Assembly (NCBI GenBank): GCA_021785735.1
Contig: JAJYEP010000004.1
Location: forward strand, 1 to 41,936
From: Thermoplasmata archaeon
Lineage (GTDB): Archaea > Thermoplasmatota > Thermoplasmata > Thermoplasmatales > Thermoplasmataceae
Direction of reading: 5' to 3'
DNA length: 41,936 nt
Shown: positions 19,196 through 29,309 of the stretch, in pieces
Layout of the letters: each line of letters opens with the position of its first letter
Numbering within the stretch: position 1 is the stretch's first letter
Program-made: the position numbers and the translations under genes
The notes under the pieces: generated by a model
What the model saw: only the letters and a program-made list of their open reading frames with translations
Databases searched by the model: none
What the model was told of the DNA's origin: nothing

Positions 19196-19785
19196 CCCGA
19201 TTTGGATTCCGAATTCCGTTTTAAGAATTCCCTTACGGCCGGAGTTATGGTTCTGGATCCGATAGACCTGATCTTCATGTTATCAAAATCTATCGTGGTA
19301 AAAGAAGCGTATCCCACTTCTACCCCAAAGGATTCGATCTCATTCATTCCGATTATTGAAGATATCAGCGCTCTTATGGGCAGACTGTGACTTACAGCAA
19401 TAGTATTTCCGCTTGAATGTTCTGCAAATTCTCTCATTCTGGAAACTATGGAAGACCAGGGTTCCATTCCTAACGCTTCTCTGTTGCTGCTTCTGAGATA
19501 TTCGATGCTTTTATTATTGTACGCGCCGAATCCTGATTCTCGTATTCTGTTCTCAACATTGATACTCTTTCCGGTCATTTTACCGATGATTTCCGCAGTA
19601 TGGACAGCTCTCCTGACAGGGCTGGTGTAAATATGATCAATATTGATTCCGTTGAGCTCCTTCCCTGCTAATTTAGCCTGTTCAATTCCAATTTCTGTCA
19701 GGGGGAATCGATCAATGTCTTCTGAGATGATTGAGCTGGTGTTGGCTTCGCTCTCACCGTGTCTGATCAGAACTATCCATCCCAT
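19192..19785 (-). CDS. Histidine phosphatase (phosphoglycerate mutase-like), tandem paralogue
   Basis: LIRHGESEANT, TSPVRRAVHTAE, AVSHSLPIR; 4-nt overlap with downstream paralogue. Confidence 0.9.
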   Translation of the reverse strand: MGWIVLIRHGESEANTSSIISEDIDRFPLTEIGIEQAKLAGKELNGINIDHIYTSPVRRAVHTAEIIGKMTGKSINVENRIRESGFGAYNNKSIEYLRSSNREALGMEPWSSIVSRMREFAEHSSGNTIAVSHSLPIRALISSIIGMNEIESFGVEVGYASFTTIDFDNMKIRSIGSRTITPAVREFLKRNSESKSG

Positions 19786-19821
19786 GACACTGTATCAAAC
19801 AATGCGATAAAAACCAATACC

Positions 19822-21108
19822 CTATAGATAAAGTATCAGCGATAGTGCAAGGAGGGTGACCAGAAGAACCGGAACTGTAAGAATGAATCCCACTTTCATA
19901 TAGTACCTCTTGCTAATCCTGATTTCTCCTTTCCTTTCGAGAGAGTATATCCAGAGGAGTGTAGCAAGGGATCCTATGGGAGTGAATTTTGGGCCTATGT
20001 CATTGCCTATCACATTTGCAAAAGCAAGATTCACACCAAGGTGCGATCCACGTATGGCAAGATTTCCAATCATGACTGAGGGGAGATTGTTGAGAAGACC
20101 TGCCATCATTGAGAACAGGAAGCCCGAAAGAACTGTTGAAAAGGTGCCACCAAGGTAGGAAATTTTTATAAGAAGATATGAAAGATCAAAAGTTAGACCT
20201 TCCCTTCCCATGCCGAAGACAATGACAAACATACCCAGAGAAAAATATACCACCTGCCACGGCGCCTGTATCAGGATCTTCCGGGTATTTATTTTCCTGT
20301 TCATGTGGGCATAGATAAACAGAGCGGATACTGCAGGGACAGCTATGAAGGCGATGGGGATGCCAAATATACCAGTCACTGCATATACTGCTATTAGAAA
20401 TAGTGTCATGGGCATTGCAATTCTAAATATTTCCTCGTCCTTAATGACAGATCTTGGATTGGGTACTGCTGAAATATCCAAGCTGCCGACAAGGCTCTTT
20501 CTATAGTAAAGAAACAGGAACGTAAGACTTGCCAGTGCTGAAACAAATGCGGGGAACATCATTATTAGAGCATACTCTATGAACGAGATTGAAAAGAAAC
20601 TGGTGGTAATTATGTTCACAAGATTACTTATGATAAATGGGGAACTGGCCGTATCTGCAATGAAACCAACTGCCATGATGAATGGCATTATTACCTTGCT
20701 CTCTGCCTTTGTGCGTTTCAGGATTGAATAGACCACCGGAGTGAGCACGAGTATCGCACCGTCGTTTGCAAATAATGCGGATACAATTGCACCGAAGATG
20801 ATTATTAGAACAAACAGCAACTTCGTATTGCCCCCTGAAAAAATAGTAAATCTAATTGCCAGATATTCAAAGAATCCAGCCTCGTCAAGTGTAAGCGAAA
20901 AAATTACAATTGCAACAAAGGTGAATGTCGAATTCCATACTATGTCCCATATTGTTATAAGATCTGAGAATGGTGTGATACCCAGAGCAATGCACAAAAC
21001 TGCACCTATTATAGCAGGATATCCTATTCCCATCCCTCTTGGATTCCTCTCCACGAAGTAAAGTGTTGAAGCAAATATGGCAATTGAAATGAGGTAGAGA
21101 TAAATCAT
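19822..21108 (-). CDS. ArsB/NhaD-type (ion transporter superfamily) permease
   Basis: About 11-12 TM segments; LFANDGAILVLTPVVYSIL and GLLNNLPSVMIGNLA repeats characteristic of ArsB/CitM-like permeases. Confidence 0.85.
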   Translation of the reverse strand: MIYLYLISIAIFASTLYFVERNPRGMGIGYPAIIGAVLCIALGITPFSDLITIWDIVWNSTFTFVAIVIFSLTLDEAGFFEYLAIRFTIFSGGNTKLLFVLIIIFGAIVSALFANDGAILVLTPVVYSILKRTKAESKVIMPFIMAVGFIADTASSPFIISNLVNIITTSFFSISFIEYALIMMFPAFVSALASLTFLFLYYRKSLVGSLDISAVPNPRSVIKDEEIFRIAMPMTLFLIAVYAVTGIFGIPIAFIAVPAVSALFIYAHMNRKINTRKILIQAPWQVVYFSLGMFVIVFGMGREGLTFDLSYLLIKISYLGGTFSTVLSGFLFSMMAGLLNNLPSVMIGNLAIRGSHLGVNLAFANVIGNDIGPKFTPIGSLATLLWIYSLERKGEIRISKRYYMKVGFILTVPVLLVTLLALSLILYL

Positions 21109-21244
21109 GATTTTGTCAGTTATCGCAAACCAGATAAAAAGGTAAGAGCAACAGTATGACTAATCATTCCTTTTGACAAATTGTTGAAATATGTGCTCAA
21201 TATATTCATAGTCTGTACAAATTTGTGATCCGGTGTAATCTAAG

Positions 21245-23272
21245 ATGGTAGAGAATAGACTTTCAGGTGAAAAGAGTCCATATCTAGTTCAACATGCACG
21301 AAACCCAGTGGCCTGGTATCCCTGGGGCGAGGAAGCGTTCAAAAGATCAAAAGAGGAAAACAAACCGGTATTCCTCAGCATAGGCTATTCCACTTGTCAT
21401 TGGTGCCATGTCATGGAGAAGGAAAGTTTCGAGGATCATGAAGTTGCTGAAATCCTTAACAAAATTTTTGTGTGCATTAAAGTGGACCGTGAAGAGAGAC
21501 CGGACATCGACAAATTCTACATGGAAGTGAGCCAGACCCTGACCGGCGGGGGTGGGTGGCCATTAAATCTTATACTTCTTCCTGATAAAAGACCGGTTTT
21601 TGCCACAACTTATCTGCCAAAGAGAAGCAGAAAAGGTGTTATGGGACTTATTGAGCTCGCTGAGTCTGTGGGGGAGCTTTGGAATTCCGATAGAAAACAG
21701 ATGATTGATCAGGCTGAAAAAATTATAGATCACCTTAAGGAGATTCAGTCAAGTAAGGACGTCAAGATCGATTATGATAAAGTTATTTCAACTGCATTCA
21801 ATCAACTCAAATCCAATTATGATGGTACAAATGGCGGCATTGGGGTCAGACCTAAGTTCCCGACTTCACACAATTATGCATTCCTTCTCAGATACTACCT
21901 GCTCACAAAGGATAAGTCTGCTCTTCAGATGGTGGAAAAAACACTTACCAATATGAGGCTTGGTGGAATCTTCGATCAGGTTGGACTTGGTTTTCACAGA
22001 TACTCCACGGATCCTTCATGGACCATACCGCATTTTGAAAAAATGCTTTACGACCAAGCTATGCTCCTAATTTCCTACGCCGAGGCTTACAGGATTACCA
22101 AATTAGCATTCTACAAGTCTGTATGCGAAGAAATAATAAGTTTCATGAACAGTGATCTGCTCAGCCCAGAAGGATTATATTATACAGCCCTGGATGCGGA
22201 CAGTGAAGGACAGGAAGGTAAGTTTTACACGTTTACCTACAACGAGATAGAATCCGTTCTCGGAAAAGATGCGGAGAATTTTTGTGCGTTCTATGAGTGT
22301 GAAAAACAGGGAAACTTCGTAGACGAAATAACAGGGAGACGGAACGGGAGAAATATACTTCATATAAATCCTGACTCGTATTCGCCACAAAAAGACGGTG
22401 TCCTCCCGGAAAATATTGATAGATTGAGAAAAAAACTTCACGGATTCAGGAGTTCAAGAATCAGCCCCGGAAAGGATCGGAAAATCCTGACAGATATAAA
22501 TGCACTGGTTATTTGGGGACTGCTGGAATACCATAAAGGAACTGGAAACGAACAGGCGCTGGCCACCGCAAGGAGAATAGCCGAATTTATTGTTGAGAAT
22601 TCATTCTCCTCTGAAGGATCACTGAGACACTCCTATCTCGAAGGATACACAATTTCTGGGTTCCTGGATGATTATGCATTCTTCGGTTACTCCCTTCTCC
22701 TCTTGTATGAGGCAACTCTGAACGCGAAATATTTAGATTATGCCGATAAAATCGCCAACTATGCAATTAAACACTTTTCTGATGGGAGGGGGTTCTTCTA
22801 TACTGATGATCGGACCGAGGAAGTGGTCTTGAGAAGAAAGGAAGGCTCTGACATGGCTGTTCCCTCAGGAAATTCAGTAATGGCAATGCTGCTAATCAGA
22901 CTCGGATATATCAAGGATGACATCAAAATGCTTGAGATTGCCGAATCTATTTTCGACCAATTTTCAGCCCAGCTCGAATCATCTCCCATGTTTTTCACGC
23001 AGATGCTATGTGCAATGACAATGCTTGAAGGCAGATCATCTATTGTTGAAATTAGGGGAAGATGGTCTGATAATTCCATCTCTGAAATAAGAAGAATTCT
23101 TGATGGAGTATTCCTTCCGTATCACTTTATCAAAAGGACGGATGGAGTAGAGAATGGAGAAATTCTTGCATGCGGTATTGGAAAATGCAATGCAAACCTC
23201 AAGACTGTTGATGATTTGAGTCGATATATATCTACAGAGAATGCAAGAAACTCCGGTGCTTTATTAAGATAG
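21245..23272 (+). CDS. Thioredoxin-domain/six-hairpin glycosidase-like protein (YyaL/SSP411 family)
   Basis: [65 protein letters not shown]. Confidence 0.95.
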   Translation: MVENRLSGEKSPYLVQHARNPVAWYPWGEEAFKRSKEENKPVFLSIGYSTCHWCHVMEKESFEDHEVAEILNKIFVCIKVDREERPDIDKFYMEVSQTLTGGGGWPLNLILLPDKRPVFATTYLPKRSRKGVMGLIELAESVGELWNSDRKQMIDQAEKIIDHLKEIQSSKDVKIDYDKVISTAFNQLKSNYDGTNGGIGVRPKFPTSHNYAFLLRYYLLTKDKSALQMVEKTLTNMRLGGIFDQVGLGFHRYSTDPSWTIPHFEKMLYDQAMLLISYAEAYRITKLAFYKSVCEEIISFMNSDLLSPEGLYYTALDADSEGQEGKFYTFTYNEIESVLGKDAENFCAFYECEKQGNFVDEITGRRNGRNILHINPDSYSPQKDGVLPENIDRLRKKLHGFRSSRISPGKDRKILTDINALVIWGLLEYHKGTGNEQALATARRIAEFIVENSFSSEGSLRHSYLEGYTISGFLDDYAFFGYSLLLLYEATLNAKYLDYADKIANYAIKHFSDGRGFFYTDDRTEEVVLRRKEGSDMAVPSGNSVMAMLLIRLGYIKDDIKMLEIAESIFDQFSAQLESSPMFFTQMLCAMTMLEGRSSIVEIRGRWSDNSISEIRRILDGVFLPYHFIKRTDGVENGEILACGIGKCNANLKTVDDLSRYISTENARNSGALLR

Positions 23273-23797
23273 ATCCTGAATTTTGCCCGATCTTTCGTAT
23301 CTCTTAAATTTTCCAAATATTCTCACAGCCTGTCCAATTATCATTCCTGTTACTATTACCAATAGGACAGAGAGAATAACCGGATAATAATACTGAGGAT
23401 AGTAGAGCGGGGAAAGTAAATTGACTCCAAAGATGACGGTCCACAGCGTCGAGACCGACAAGGACCTCTTGTAATATATTCTTCCTTTTTTCTCAAATAC
23501 TTTGGCCTTTTTTGAAAGAAGTACACCCAATAGAATCCCAATTATGGCCAGTGCAAGACTGAAATAAATCTGAAATAGCGAAGTCGTGTAATAAGTTATT
23601 ACAAGGAACAGTGAATATATAGCTGGCATCAGGAAAATACGCGTCTCTGAAAATTTCTCCCCGTGCAGGGCTAAAATAACACGAATCAAATACATAACGC
23701 CAATGAGAAAAAGCAGGGAATATTCAGTGGAACCAAAAGGCAGAAATGTAAGATAAGCGTCAAGTTTCAATATTATGCTGGTTCCAGGAGAGGTCAC
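23264..23797 (-). CDS. Membrane protein of unknown function
   Basis: About 5 hydrophobic segments; GTG start near a TATA-like box (ttaattatatg). Confidence 0.6.
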   Translation of the reverse strand: MTSPGTSIILKLDAYLTFLPFGSTEYSLLFLIGVMYLIRVILALHGEKFSETRIFLMPAIYSLFLVITYYTTSLFQIYFSLALAIIGILLGVLLSKKAKVFEKKGRIYYKRSLSVSTLWTVIFGVNLLSPLYYPQYYYPVILSVLLVIVTGMIIGQAVRIFGKFKRYERSGKIQDLS

Positions 23798-23907
23798 AAA
23801 AGTGAATGGCCAGACATATAATTAAAACTTTGTGAATGCAGGATAAACTTCCAAAGATTCTCTGACTAAAAAAGTAATATATAGAGTGGGCTTTACGGGA
23901 TGATCTC

Positions 23908-24069
23908 ATGCAAGAACGAATGGCAGAAGTTGAAATTTCCAAGGAAGGGGATGTATATTATGCGAAGGTAACTCTTCCTACAGGCGAAGTGATCAGTCTA
24001 GAAAATGAGGACTTCGAAGAGGTTCTTGAACAGATCGCAAATGATCTGCAGGAAAGATTTGGAAGCTAG
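23908..24069 (+). CDS. Small protein of unknown function (MQERMAEVEISKEGDVYYAKVTLPTGEVISLENEDFEEVLEQIANDLQERFGS)
   Basis: Not in the supplied ORF track (under 60 aa); ATG about 25-30 nt after a TATA-like stretch (gtaatatataga); acidic, beta-strand-then-helix pattern; stop codon overlaps tRNA-Ser position 1. Confidence 0.65.
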   Translation: MQERMAEVEISKEGDVYYAKVTLPTGEVISLENEDFEEVLEQIANDLQERFGS

Positions 24070-24149
24070 CGGGGATGGCCCAGTGGTACGGCGGCAGCCT
24101 GCTAAGCTGTTTCTCTTCGAGAGCGAGGGTTCGAATCCCTCTCCCCGCG
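24069..24149 (+). tRNA. tRNA-Ser(GCT)
   Basis: GCGGGGA/TCCCCGC acceptor, anticodon arm GCAGC-CTGCTAA-GCTGT, long variable arm CTCT-TCG-AGAG, T-arm GAGGG-TTCGAAT-CCCTC, discriminator G. Confidence 0.96.
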
Positions 24150-24250
24150 TGATATCTGGATTTCTATAGTCGTACCAAAAGATTGGAAGCATAACTGTTT
24201 CATACATACCGGAAACTTCGACGAGATGATATTCATGGATAAGTCGATGC

Positions 24251-24859
24251 CTAACTTATGACTTCTCCTTCGAAGTAATAAATCTCTGTCTGGCCATCGC
24301 TGAGATAGCGTGGATTGACACCAGCTTTTATTGCTGTCTCCTTAAGAAATTCTTCCTTTGTTAAGGACATCTCAACTGCAACCTGTGGCAATAAAAGCCC
24401 AGACTGGTAACCTCTTCTGACAACAAGCCCATGCTTTCCTATTGTTACACTTGAAAGTTGCAATCTGTCATTAAGTGGTAACGGGATAAGTTTCCCCAGT
24501 ATGGTTAGCTCAATCTCTGCTTTCGCTATCTCCTCTCTGGTCATGGGATTAAATCGAGGGTCATCTGTCGCTGCATACTGGGCCGATTTCCAAATGGCTT
24601 CCCAAAGAGGATATATTGGTTCGATGAATCCAATACATCCACGCAACCGTCCTTCTGATTTGATCGTTGTGAACGCTCCTGACCTTTCGCTGAACTTTTC
24701 TTTCAGAGGTGGATCAATCATTTCGGAATGAGTTGAATGAATAGATTCAAGTGACCTTCTTGCTATGCTGAGGAGTTCTTCCCTGGTTTTTTCATCTTTG
24801 AGATTTACTCGCACAACCCAACAAAGTTCTAGCTCATATTCAAATATTATGAATCCCAA
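24251..24859 (-). CDS. AMMECR1-domain protein
   Basis: LRGCIGFIEPIYPLWEAIWKSAQYAATDDPRFNPMTREEI; true start may be GTG at about 24814 (VRVNLKDEKTREELL). Confidence 0.92.
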   Translation of the reverse strand: MGFIIFEYELELCWVVRVNLKDEKTREELLSIARRSLESIHSTHSEMIDPPLKEKFSERSGAFTTIKSEGRLRGCIGFIEPIYPLWEAIWKSAQYAATDDPRFNPMTREEIAKAEIELTILGKLIPLPLNDRLQLSSVTIGKHGLVVRRGYQSGLLLPQVAVEMSLTKEEFLKETAIKAGVNPRYLSDGQTEIYYFEGEVIS

Positions 24860-25003
24860 CTATAGATTTCCAAAAATGTAACAAATCTCTCTATTATAAT
24901 TTCAGTGACAAGTTATCCGAATCGTCATGGAACTCTTATAAATGGCCAACTTTTCCAAAGCCAGCTGTTTACTCTAATAAAGTAAATGTAAATAAGTAAT
25001 TAG

Positions 25004-25076
25004 GGCCGGGTCCGGGAATTGAACCCGGGTCCGGGGATCCACAGTCCCCAAGGATATCCACTACCCCACCCCGGCC
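25004..25076 (-). tRNA. tRNA-His(GTG), including encoded G-1
   Basis: Minus strand GGCCGGGGTGGGGTAGTGG...GGGGA-CTGTGGA-TCCCC...CCGGG-TTCAATT-CCCGG-ACCCGGCC; extra 5' G opposite discriminator C. Confidence 0.95.
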
Positions 25077-25271
25077 ATTTTTTGAGGGAAATAGGATTTC
25101 ATTTAATACCTTTATGCTTGCAGAATGATTTCCATCTTGATTTTCAAATATTTGGAAAAAATTCAGGGTAATTATTCACAAAAGGCAAGAGCGCAAGTCG
25201 ATATCGTTGAGAGTATTTGATCTTATGAAATTGTTTAATTAAGGGTTTATCATTAGAAATTCATTATCGGA

Positions 25272-25886
25272 TTACGGTTTTTCTGCATCGACGCAGTAAA
25301 TTATTCCCGAGACAGCCACAGATTTTTTCGTATGGTGAGAGTATATCTGCGGAACATCAATTGAAACCAGGATTTTCTTCCTGACGAACCCAATTTTCCC
25401 GTAAATCTTGTCAAGAAATTCTTCAGTAATACTGTTGTGTATTGAATATATGTGATCTGCAACCTGTCCGGCCTTTTCTATAAAAGGCAGGTCTGCGTGA
25501 GTTTTGTAGGCCCCCCAGGGAGGGTTCATGATAACAGTGTCAAAATGCCCGCTGATTTCACTTATGTCGGTCTGGTACAGCTGAACATGGTAAGTACCAG
25601 TATTTTCAGCTGCTACTCGGAGCATTTCATCATCTATCTCATAAGCCGAAACCGATTTTGCGCCAAGGAGTGCTGCAGCCACAGATAGAATACCATTACC
25701 GCAGCCCAAATCTACGACTGACTTCCCAGAAATAAATCCATCCAAAAAAGCCTCATAGACCATTCTGGCAGCTATATCGGGTGAGGTGATGTACTGCTCA
25801 TACTGAATTGAATAAAAATCAGGCTTTTTCAACCTGGACAGTGCCATTGAGATATGTTTCAGATCCACTGTTTGGTTTTTCATCAA
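25272..25886 (-). CDS. METTL5-like SAM-dependent N6-adenine methyltransferase
   Basis: VVDLGCGNGILSVAAALLGA, MNPPWGAYKTHADLPFIEKA (NPPF/W-type catalytic motif). Confidence 0.88.
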   Translation of the reverse strand: MMKNQTVDLKHISMALSRLKKPDFYSIQYEQYITSPDIAARMVYEAFLDGFISGKSVVDLGCGNGILSVAAALLGAKSVSAYEIDDEMLRVAAENTGTYHVQLYQTDISEISGHFDTVIMNPPWGAYKTHADLPFIEKAGQVADHIYSIHNSITEEFLDKIYGKIGFVRKKILVSIDVPQIYSHHTKKSVAVSGIIYCVDAEKP

Positions 25887-25888
25887 AA

Positions 25889-26200
25889 TTAGTAGTTGAC
25901 CCCTACAGAGATTTCAACAATTTCCCTGGCCAGCCTTGAGGATCTATCTTTAGTTTCGCCCCTTGCCCTCAGAAGCTCTTCAATTCTTTTGATGGCTCTG
26001 TGGCGTTTCCAGGTACCCTGCTCGTGGGCTGCCATTACTACGTACGAAGCTATTTCTCTATCAACGTTAATGCCAAATCTCTCTCTTAGTTTAATCTGCC
26101 AGACAGGAATGAGGACTTCAGGGATAGTTTTCATTTCATAAACTCTTCTCTTTTCCTGAATAATTTTGTCTAGATTCTTTCCCCTCTCTGCAGACTTCAT
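25889..26200 (-). CDS. Conserved-looking 103-aa basic helical protein of unknown function
   Basis: ORF ending 2 nt upstream of the METTL5-like gene, same strand; no recognised domain. Confidence 0.55.
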   Translation of the reverse strand: MKSAERGKNLDKIIQEKRRVYEMKTIPEVLIPVWQIKLRERFGINVDREIASYVVMAAHEQGTWKRHRAIKRIEELLRARGETKDRSSRLAREIVEISVGVNY

Positions 26201-26302
26201 TGCATGTTATAACGAAATGTCCATTAAAAAGATTTTCATAGCATTATCGATAAATCAACAATCATAGATAGTAGATAAAAATTGATGATGAAAAAAAGTT
26301 AT

Positions 26303-27220
26303 TCATTGAAGTGAAAGAAGGCGCACAAGCAATGCCTTTTCTGTATGCAATCTGTTCTCCGCCTCATCGAACACCACGCTTCTTACACCGTCGATTACGC
26401 CTGGTGTAACCTCAAGATTGCGATGTGCCGGAAGGCAGTGAAGAAATACAGCACGATCGGATGCCTGAGCCATGAGTTTCTCGTTCACCTGGTATTTGAT
26501 GAATAGCTTTTCCTTCTCCTGTCTCTGGTTCTCCTCACCCATTGAAATCCACACGTCTGTATAGACAGCGTCTGCTCCCTTGGCTGCTTTCAATGGGTCA
26601 TTCAATATCTCTACACTTGATCCATACCTGGACGCAAGCTCCGTTGCCTTTGACACATATTCCTTTTTTGGTTCGTAACCTTCAGGAGTTGCCACTCTAA
26701 TGTTGACACCCGTCAGTGCAGATGCATAAAGTAAGGAATTGGCTACATTGTTGCCATCGCCGACATAGGTCAGGTTGAGCCCTTTGAGATTCCCAAATTT
26801 TTCATATAATGTCATAAAGTCAGCCAGCATCTGTACCGGATGCTCTGAATCATCAAGGGCATTGATAACAGGAATTGTTGCGTTCCTGGCCAGTTCCATC
26901 ATCTTTGTATGTTCGAATGCCCTGTATGCAATGACATCCACCATTCTGGAAAGAACCTTTGCGGTATCCGAAATTGTCTCGCCTCTTCCCAGCTGCATAT
27001 CATTGGGATTGAGGTAGAGAGAGTGCCCACCTATCTGCCTCATGGCAGATTCAAATGATACTCTTGTTCTAGTACTCGGTTTCTCGAATATCATGGCAAG
27101 AACCCTGTTCTTTGCCGAGCTCACTTCCTCGTACCTGCTTCTCTTGAGTTTTAAAGATAGCCCAATCAGATCTTCGAAATCCTCCTTCATGTCCAAAACA
27201 GACAGTATATCTCTTTTCAT
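26303..27220 (-). CDS. argF: Ornithine carbamoyltransferase
   Basis: FEKPSTRTRVSFESAMRQIGGHSLYL, HPVQMLADFMTL, VFLHCLPAHR. Confidence 0.95.
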   Translation of the reverse strand: MKRDILSVLDMKEDFEDLIGLSLKLKRSRYEEVSSAKNRVLAMIFEKPSTRTRVSFESAMRQIGGHSLYLNPNDMQLGRGETISDTAKVLSRMVDVIAYRAFEHTKMMELARNATIPVINALDDSEHPVQMLADFMTLYEKFGNLKGLNLTYVGDGNNVANSLLYASALTGVNIRVATPEGYEPKKEYVSKATELASRYGSSVEILNDPLKAAKGADAVYTDVWISMGEENQRQEKEKLFIKYQVNEKLMAQASDRAVFLHCLPAHRNLEVTPGVIDGVRSVVFDEAENRLHTEKALLVRLLSLQ

Positions 27221-27224
27221 GCAA

Positions 27225-28079
27225 TCACCTTAAGAGTTTTGGAATATCCACGGGATATTCTGCTACACTAACCCCACTCTCATTAAATGCCTTGATCTTG
27301 GATTCCGCAGTTCCGGTTCCATGCTCAACTATTGCACCGGCATGACCCATCCTCTTGCCTGGAGGCGCACTCCTTCCAGTAATATATGCAACGACCTTCT
27401 TGGTTATATTTTTCTTTATATAGGCAGCCGCAAGTTCCTCGTTGTTACCACCTATTTCACCGACCAGAACTATGTTCTTGGTGTCCTTGTCTTCCTGGAA
27501 TAGCTTAAGTACGTCAATGTAGGTAAGACCAACGACAGGATCGCCCCCTAGACCTATCACAGTACTCTCTCCGAAACCGGCGTTTGTGAGGGATCCAACA
27601 ATTTCATAGGTCAGCGTTCCGCTTCTGGAGGCCACTGCAACATCTCCCTTCTTGAAAATGTGATTTGGCATGATTCCTATTTTTGCATATCCAGGTCTGG
27701 TAATTCCAGGGCCATTTGGACCCAGCATCACGATATCCTTCCGTTTTGCCTCATAGAGTATCTCCATGGTATCGTGGAACGGCACATGCTCTGTCAGAAT
27801 ATAAATCAGTTTAATACCGGCATCGATGGCTTCAAATGCCGCATCCCTCACATATGGAGCAGCAACTGAAATCATGGTAGCATTCGGTTTCACGGACATT
27901 GTGTCTGCAACTGTCTCAAATATTGGGATTCCGTTTACACTCTGCCCTTTTTTTCCCGGCGAAGTACCGCCAACAACTTTTGTTCCAAACTTTACCATTT
28001 CACCAGAATGGAATTTACCCTGATGGCCCGTAATTCCCTGAACTATAACTTTTGTGTTTTCATCAACCAATCCACTCAT
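27225..28079 (-). CDS. sucD: Succinate-CoA ligase subunit alpha
   Basis: VQGITGHQGKFHSGEMVKFGTKVVGGTSPGKKG, MGHAGAIVE. Confidence 0.96.
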   Translation of the reverse strand: MSGLVDENTKVIVQGITGHQGKFHSGEMVKFGTKVVGGTSPGKKGQSVNGIPIFETVADTMSVKPNATMISVAAPYVRDAAFEAIDAGIKLIYILTEHVPFHDTMEILYEAKRKDIVMLGPNGPGITRPGYAKIGIMPNHIFKKGDVAVASRSGTLTYEIVGSLTNAGFGESTVIGLGGDPVVGLTYIDVLKLFQEDKDTKNIVLVGEIGGNNEELAAAYIKKNITKKVVAYITGRSAPPGKRMGHAGAIVEHGTGTAESKIKAFNESGVSVAEYPVDIPKLLR

Positions 28080-29185
28080 TGTGATCCACTCCCCAATTTA
28101 ACCACAGTCTCAATTGCGCTCATCATATCTGAAAAGGCATCAATTCCATTGTCCTTTAGAATCTGCCTTCCCTCAACTTCATGAATTCCGCTGAGTCTCA
28201 CCACTATATGCTGTTTTATGTTGAATTTCTTCTTTGCCTCAACTATTCCATTGGCGACTGTATCACATTTTGTCACGCCGCCAAAGATATTCACAAGAAT
28301 TGCCTTTGGATTGGCTTTTAGAACCAGATCAAATGCCGTGACCACGATATCGACAGAATCAGTACCGCCAAGGTCCAGGAAATTCCTTGGCTTACCTTTA
28401 TGCAGTGTGAGTGCGTCCAGTGTCGCCATGGTGAGACCTGCTCCATTGGCAATCACACCAATATGGCCGTCCATCTCTACGAAACTGTAACCTTTTGATT
28501 GGGCCTCCAATTCGAGCTTCGTCTTTTCCGGATCAACCACATTGAATTCCTTGTGCCTGAACAGCGAATCAGAATCGATCACAACCTTTGCATCTGCGGC
28601 TATGAGACTGCCACTGCCTGTTACAACCAGAGGATTAATCTCTGCAAGTTCACAGTCATATTTGACAAAGATCTTGTAAAGATTGGAGACTATTGATCTG
28701 AACTGGCTCGATATTTCGGGTGAGAGATTCATAAATGAACTTGCCTCTCTTCCTATATAATCCGAATATCCCATTAGTGGATCAATGAGCCTGAGGAAAA
28801 TCTTCTCATGCGGCAAGGATTCAATTTCTACCCCGCCCTCTGTCGTGGCCATAAGCATTGGTTTTCTCTCGGTCCTGTTCAGCGAGATACTAACATACAT
28901 TTCCTTCTTTATGTCAATCATATCTTCAACGAGCAGTTTGGTTACTTTGAGTCCTCGGATCTCTGATCCGAGCAGTTCTCGCACTCCATTCTTCAATTCA
29001 TCATCTGATCTGGCGAATTTTATTCCGCCGGATTTTCCTCTCCCACCAAGAAGTATCTGGGATTTTACAACTACTGGTTTGATATACTTCCTCACATCCT
29101 CAGGCTTCTCAACAAGATAACCATCCGGGACCGGGATGCCATTTTGCCTGAAAATATCTTTTCCTAAGTATTCATAAAGATTCAA
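28076..29185 (-). CDS. sucC: Succinate-CoA ligase subunit beta
   Basis: ATP-grasp; GGRGKSGGIK, AEINPLVV, NFLDLGGTDS, VNIFGGVTKCD. Confidence 0.96.
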   Translation of the reverse strand: MNLYEYLGKDIFRQNGIPVPDGYLVEKPEDVRKYIKPVVVKSQILLGGRGKSGGIKFARSDDELKNGVRELLGSEIRGLKVTKLLVEDMIDIKKEMYVSISLNRTERKPMLMATTEGGVEIESLPHEKIFLRLIDPLMGYSDYIGREASSFMNLSPEISSQFRSIVSNLYKIFVKYDCELAEINPLVVTGSGSLIAADAKVVIDSDSLFRHKEFNVVDPEKTKLELEAQSKGYSFVEMDGHIGVIANGAGLTMATLDALTLHKGKPRNFLDLGGTDSVDIVVTAFDLVLKANPKAILVNIFGGVTKCDTVANGIVEAKKKFNIKQHIVVRLSGIHEVEGRQILKDNGIDAFSDMMSAIETVVKLGSGSQ

Positions 29186-29309
29186 TTAGTCACCGCGCCG
29201 TTATATTCGGAAATAATAAGAATGTTTGCAGGTATATTACAGATTAATCAAACAAAAAGGCAGAAATAGGTTAGATTCGCCTTTACCCGTCCTTTCTATT
29301 TATCCGGTA

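Noticed and set aside
23998-24207. 69-aa minus-strand ORF spanning tRNA-Ser
   Set aside because: It is antisense to the tRNA (GFEPSL... is the usual translation artefact of a reverse-complement T-arm).
25080-25270. About 190-nt AT-rich intergenic gap near tRNA-His as a possible ncRNA
   Set aside because: No stable stem-loop structure or promoter/terminator pair I could support; part of it plausibly holds the tRNA-His promoter.
26276-26320. TGATGA sequence (ttgatgatgaaaa) resembling a C box of a C/D sRNA
   Set aside because: No convincing D, D' or C' boxes at proper spacing; AT-rich intergenic chance match.
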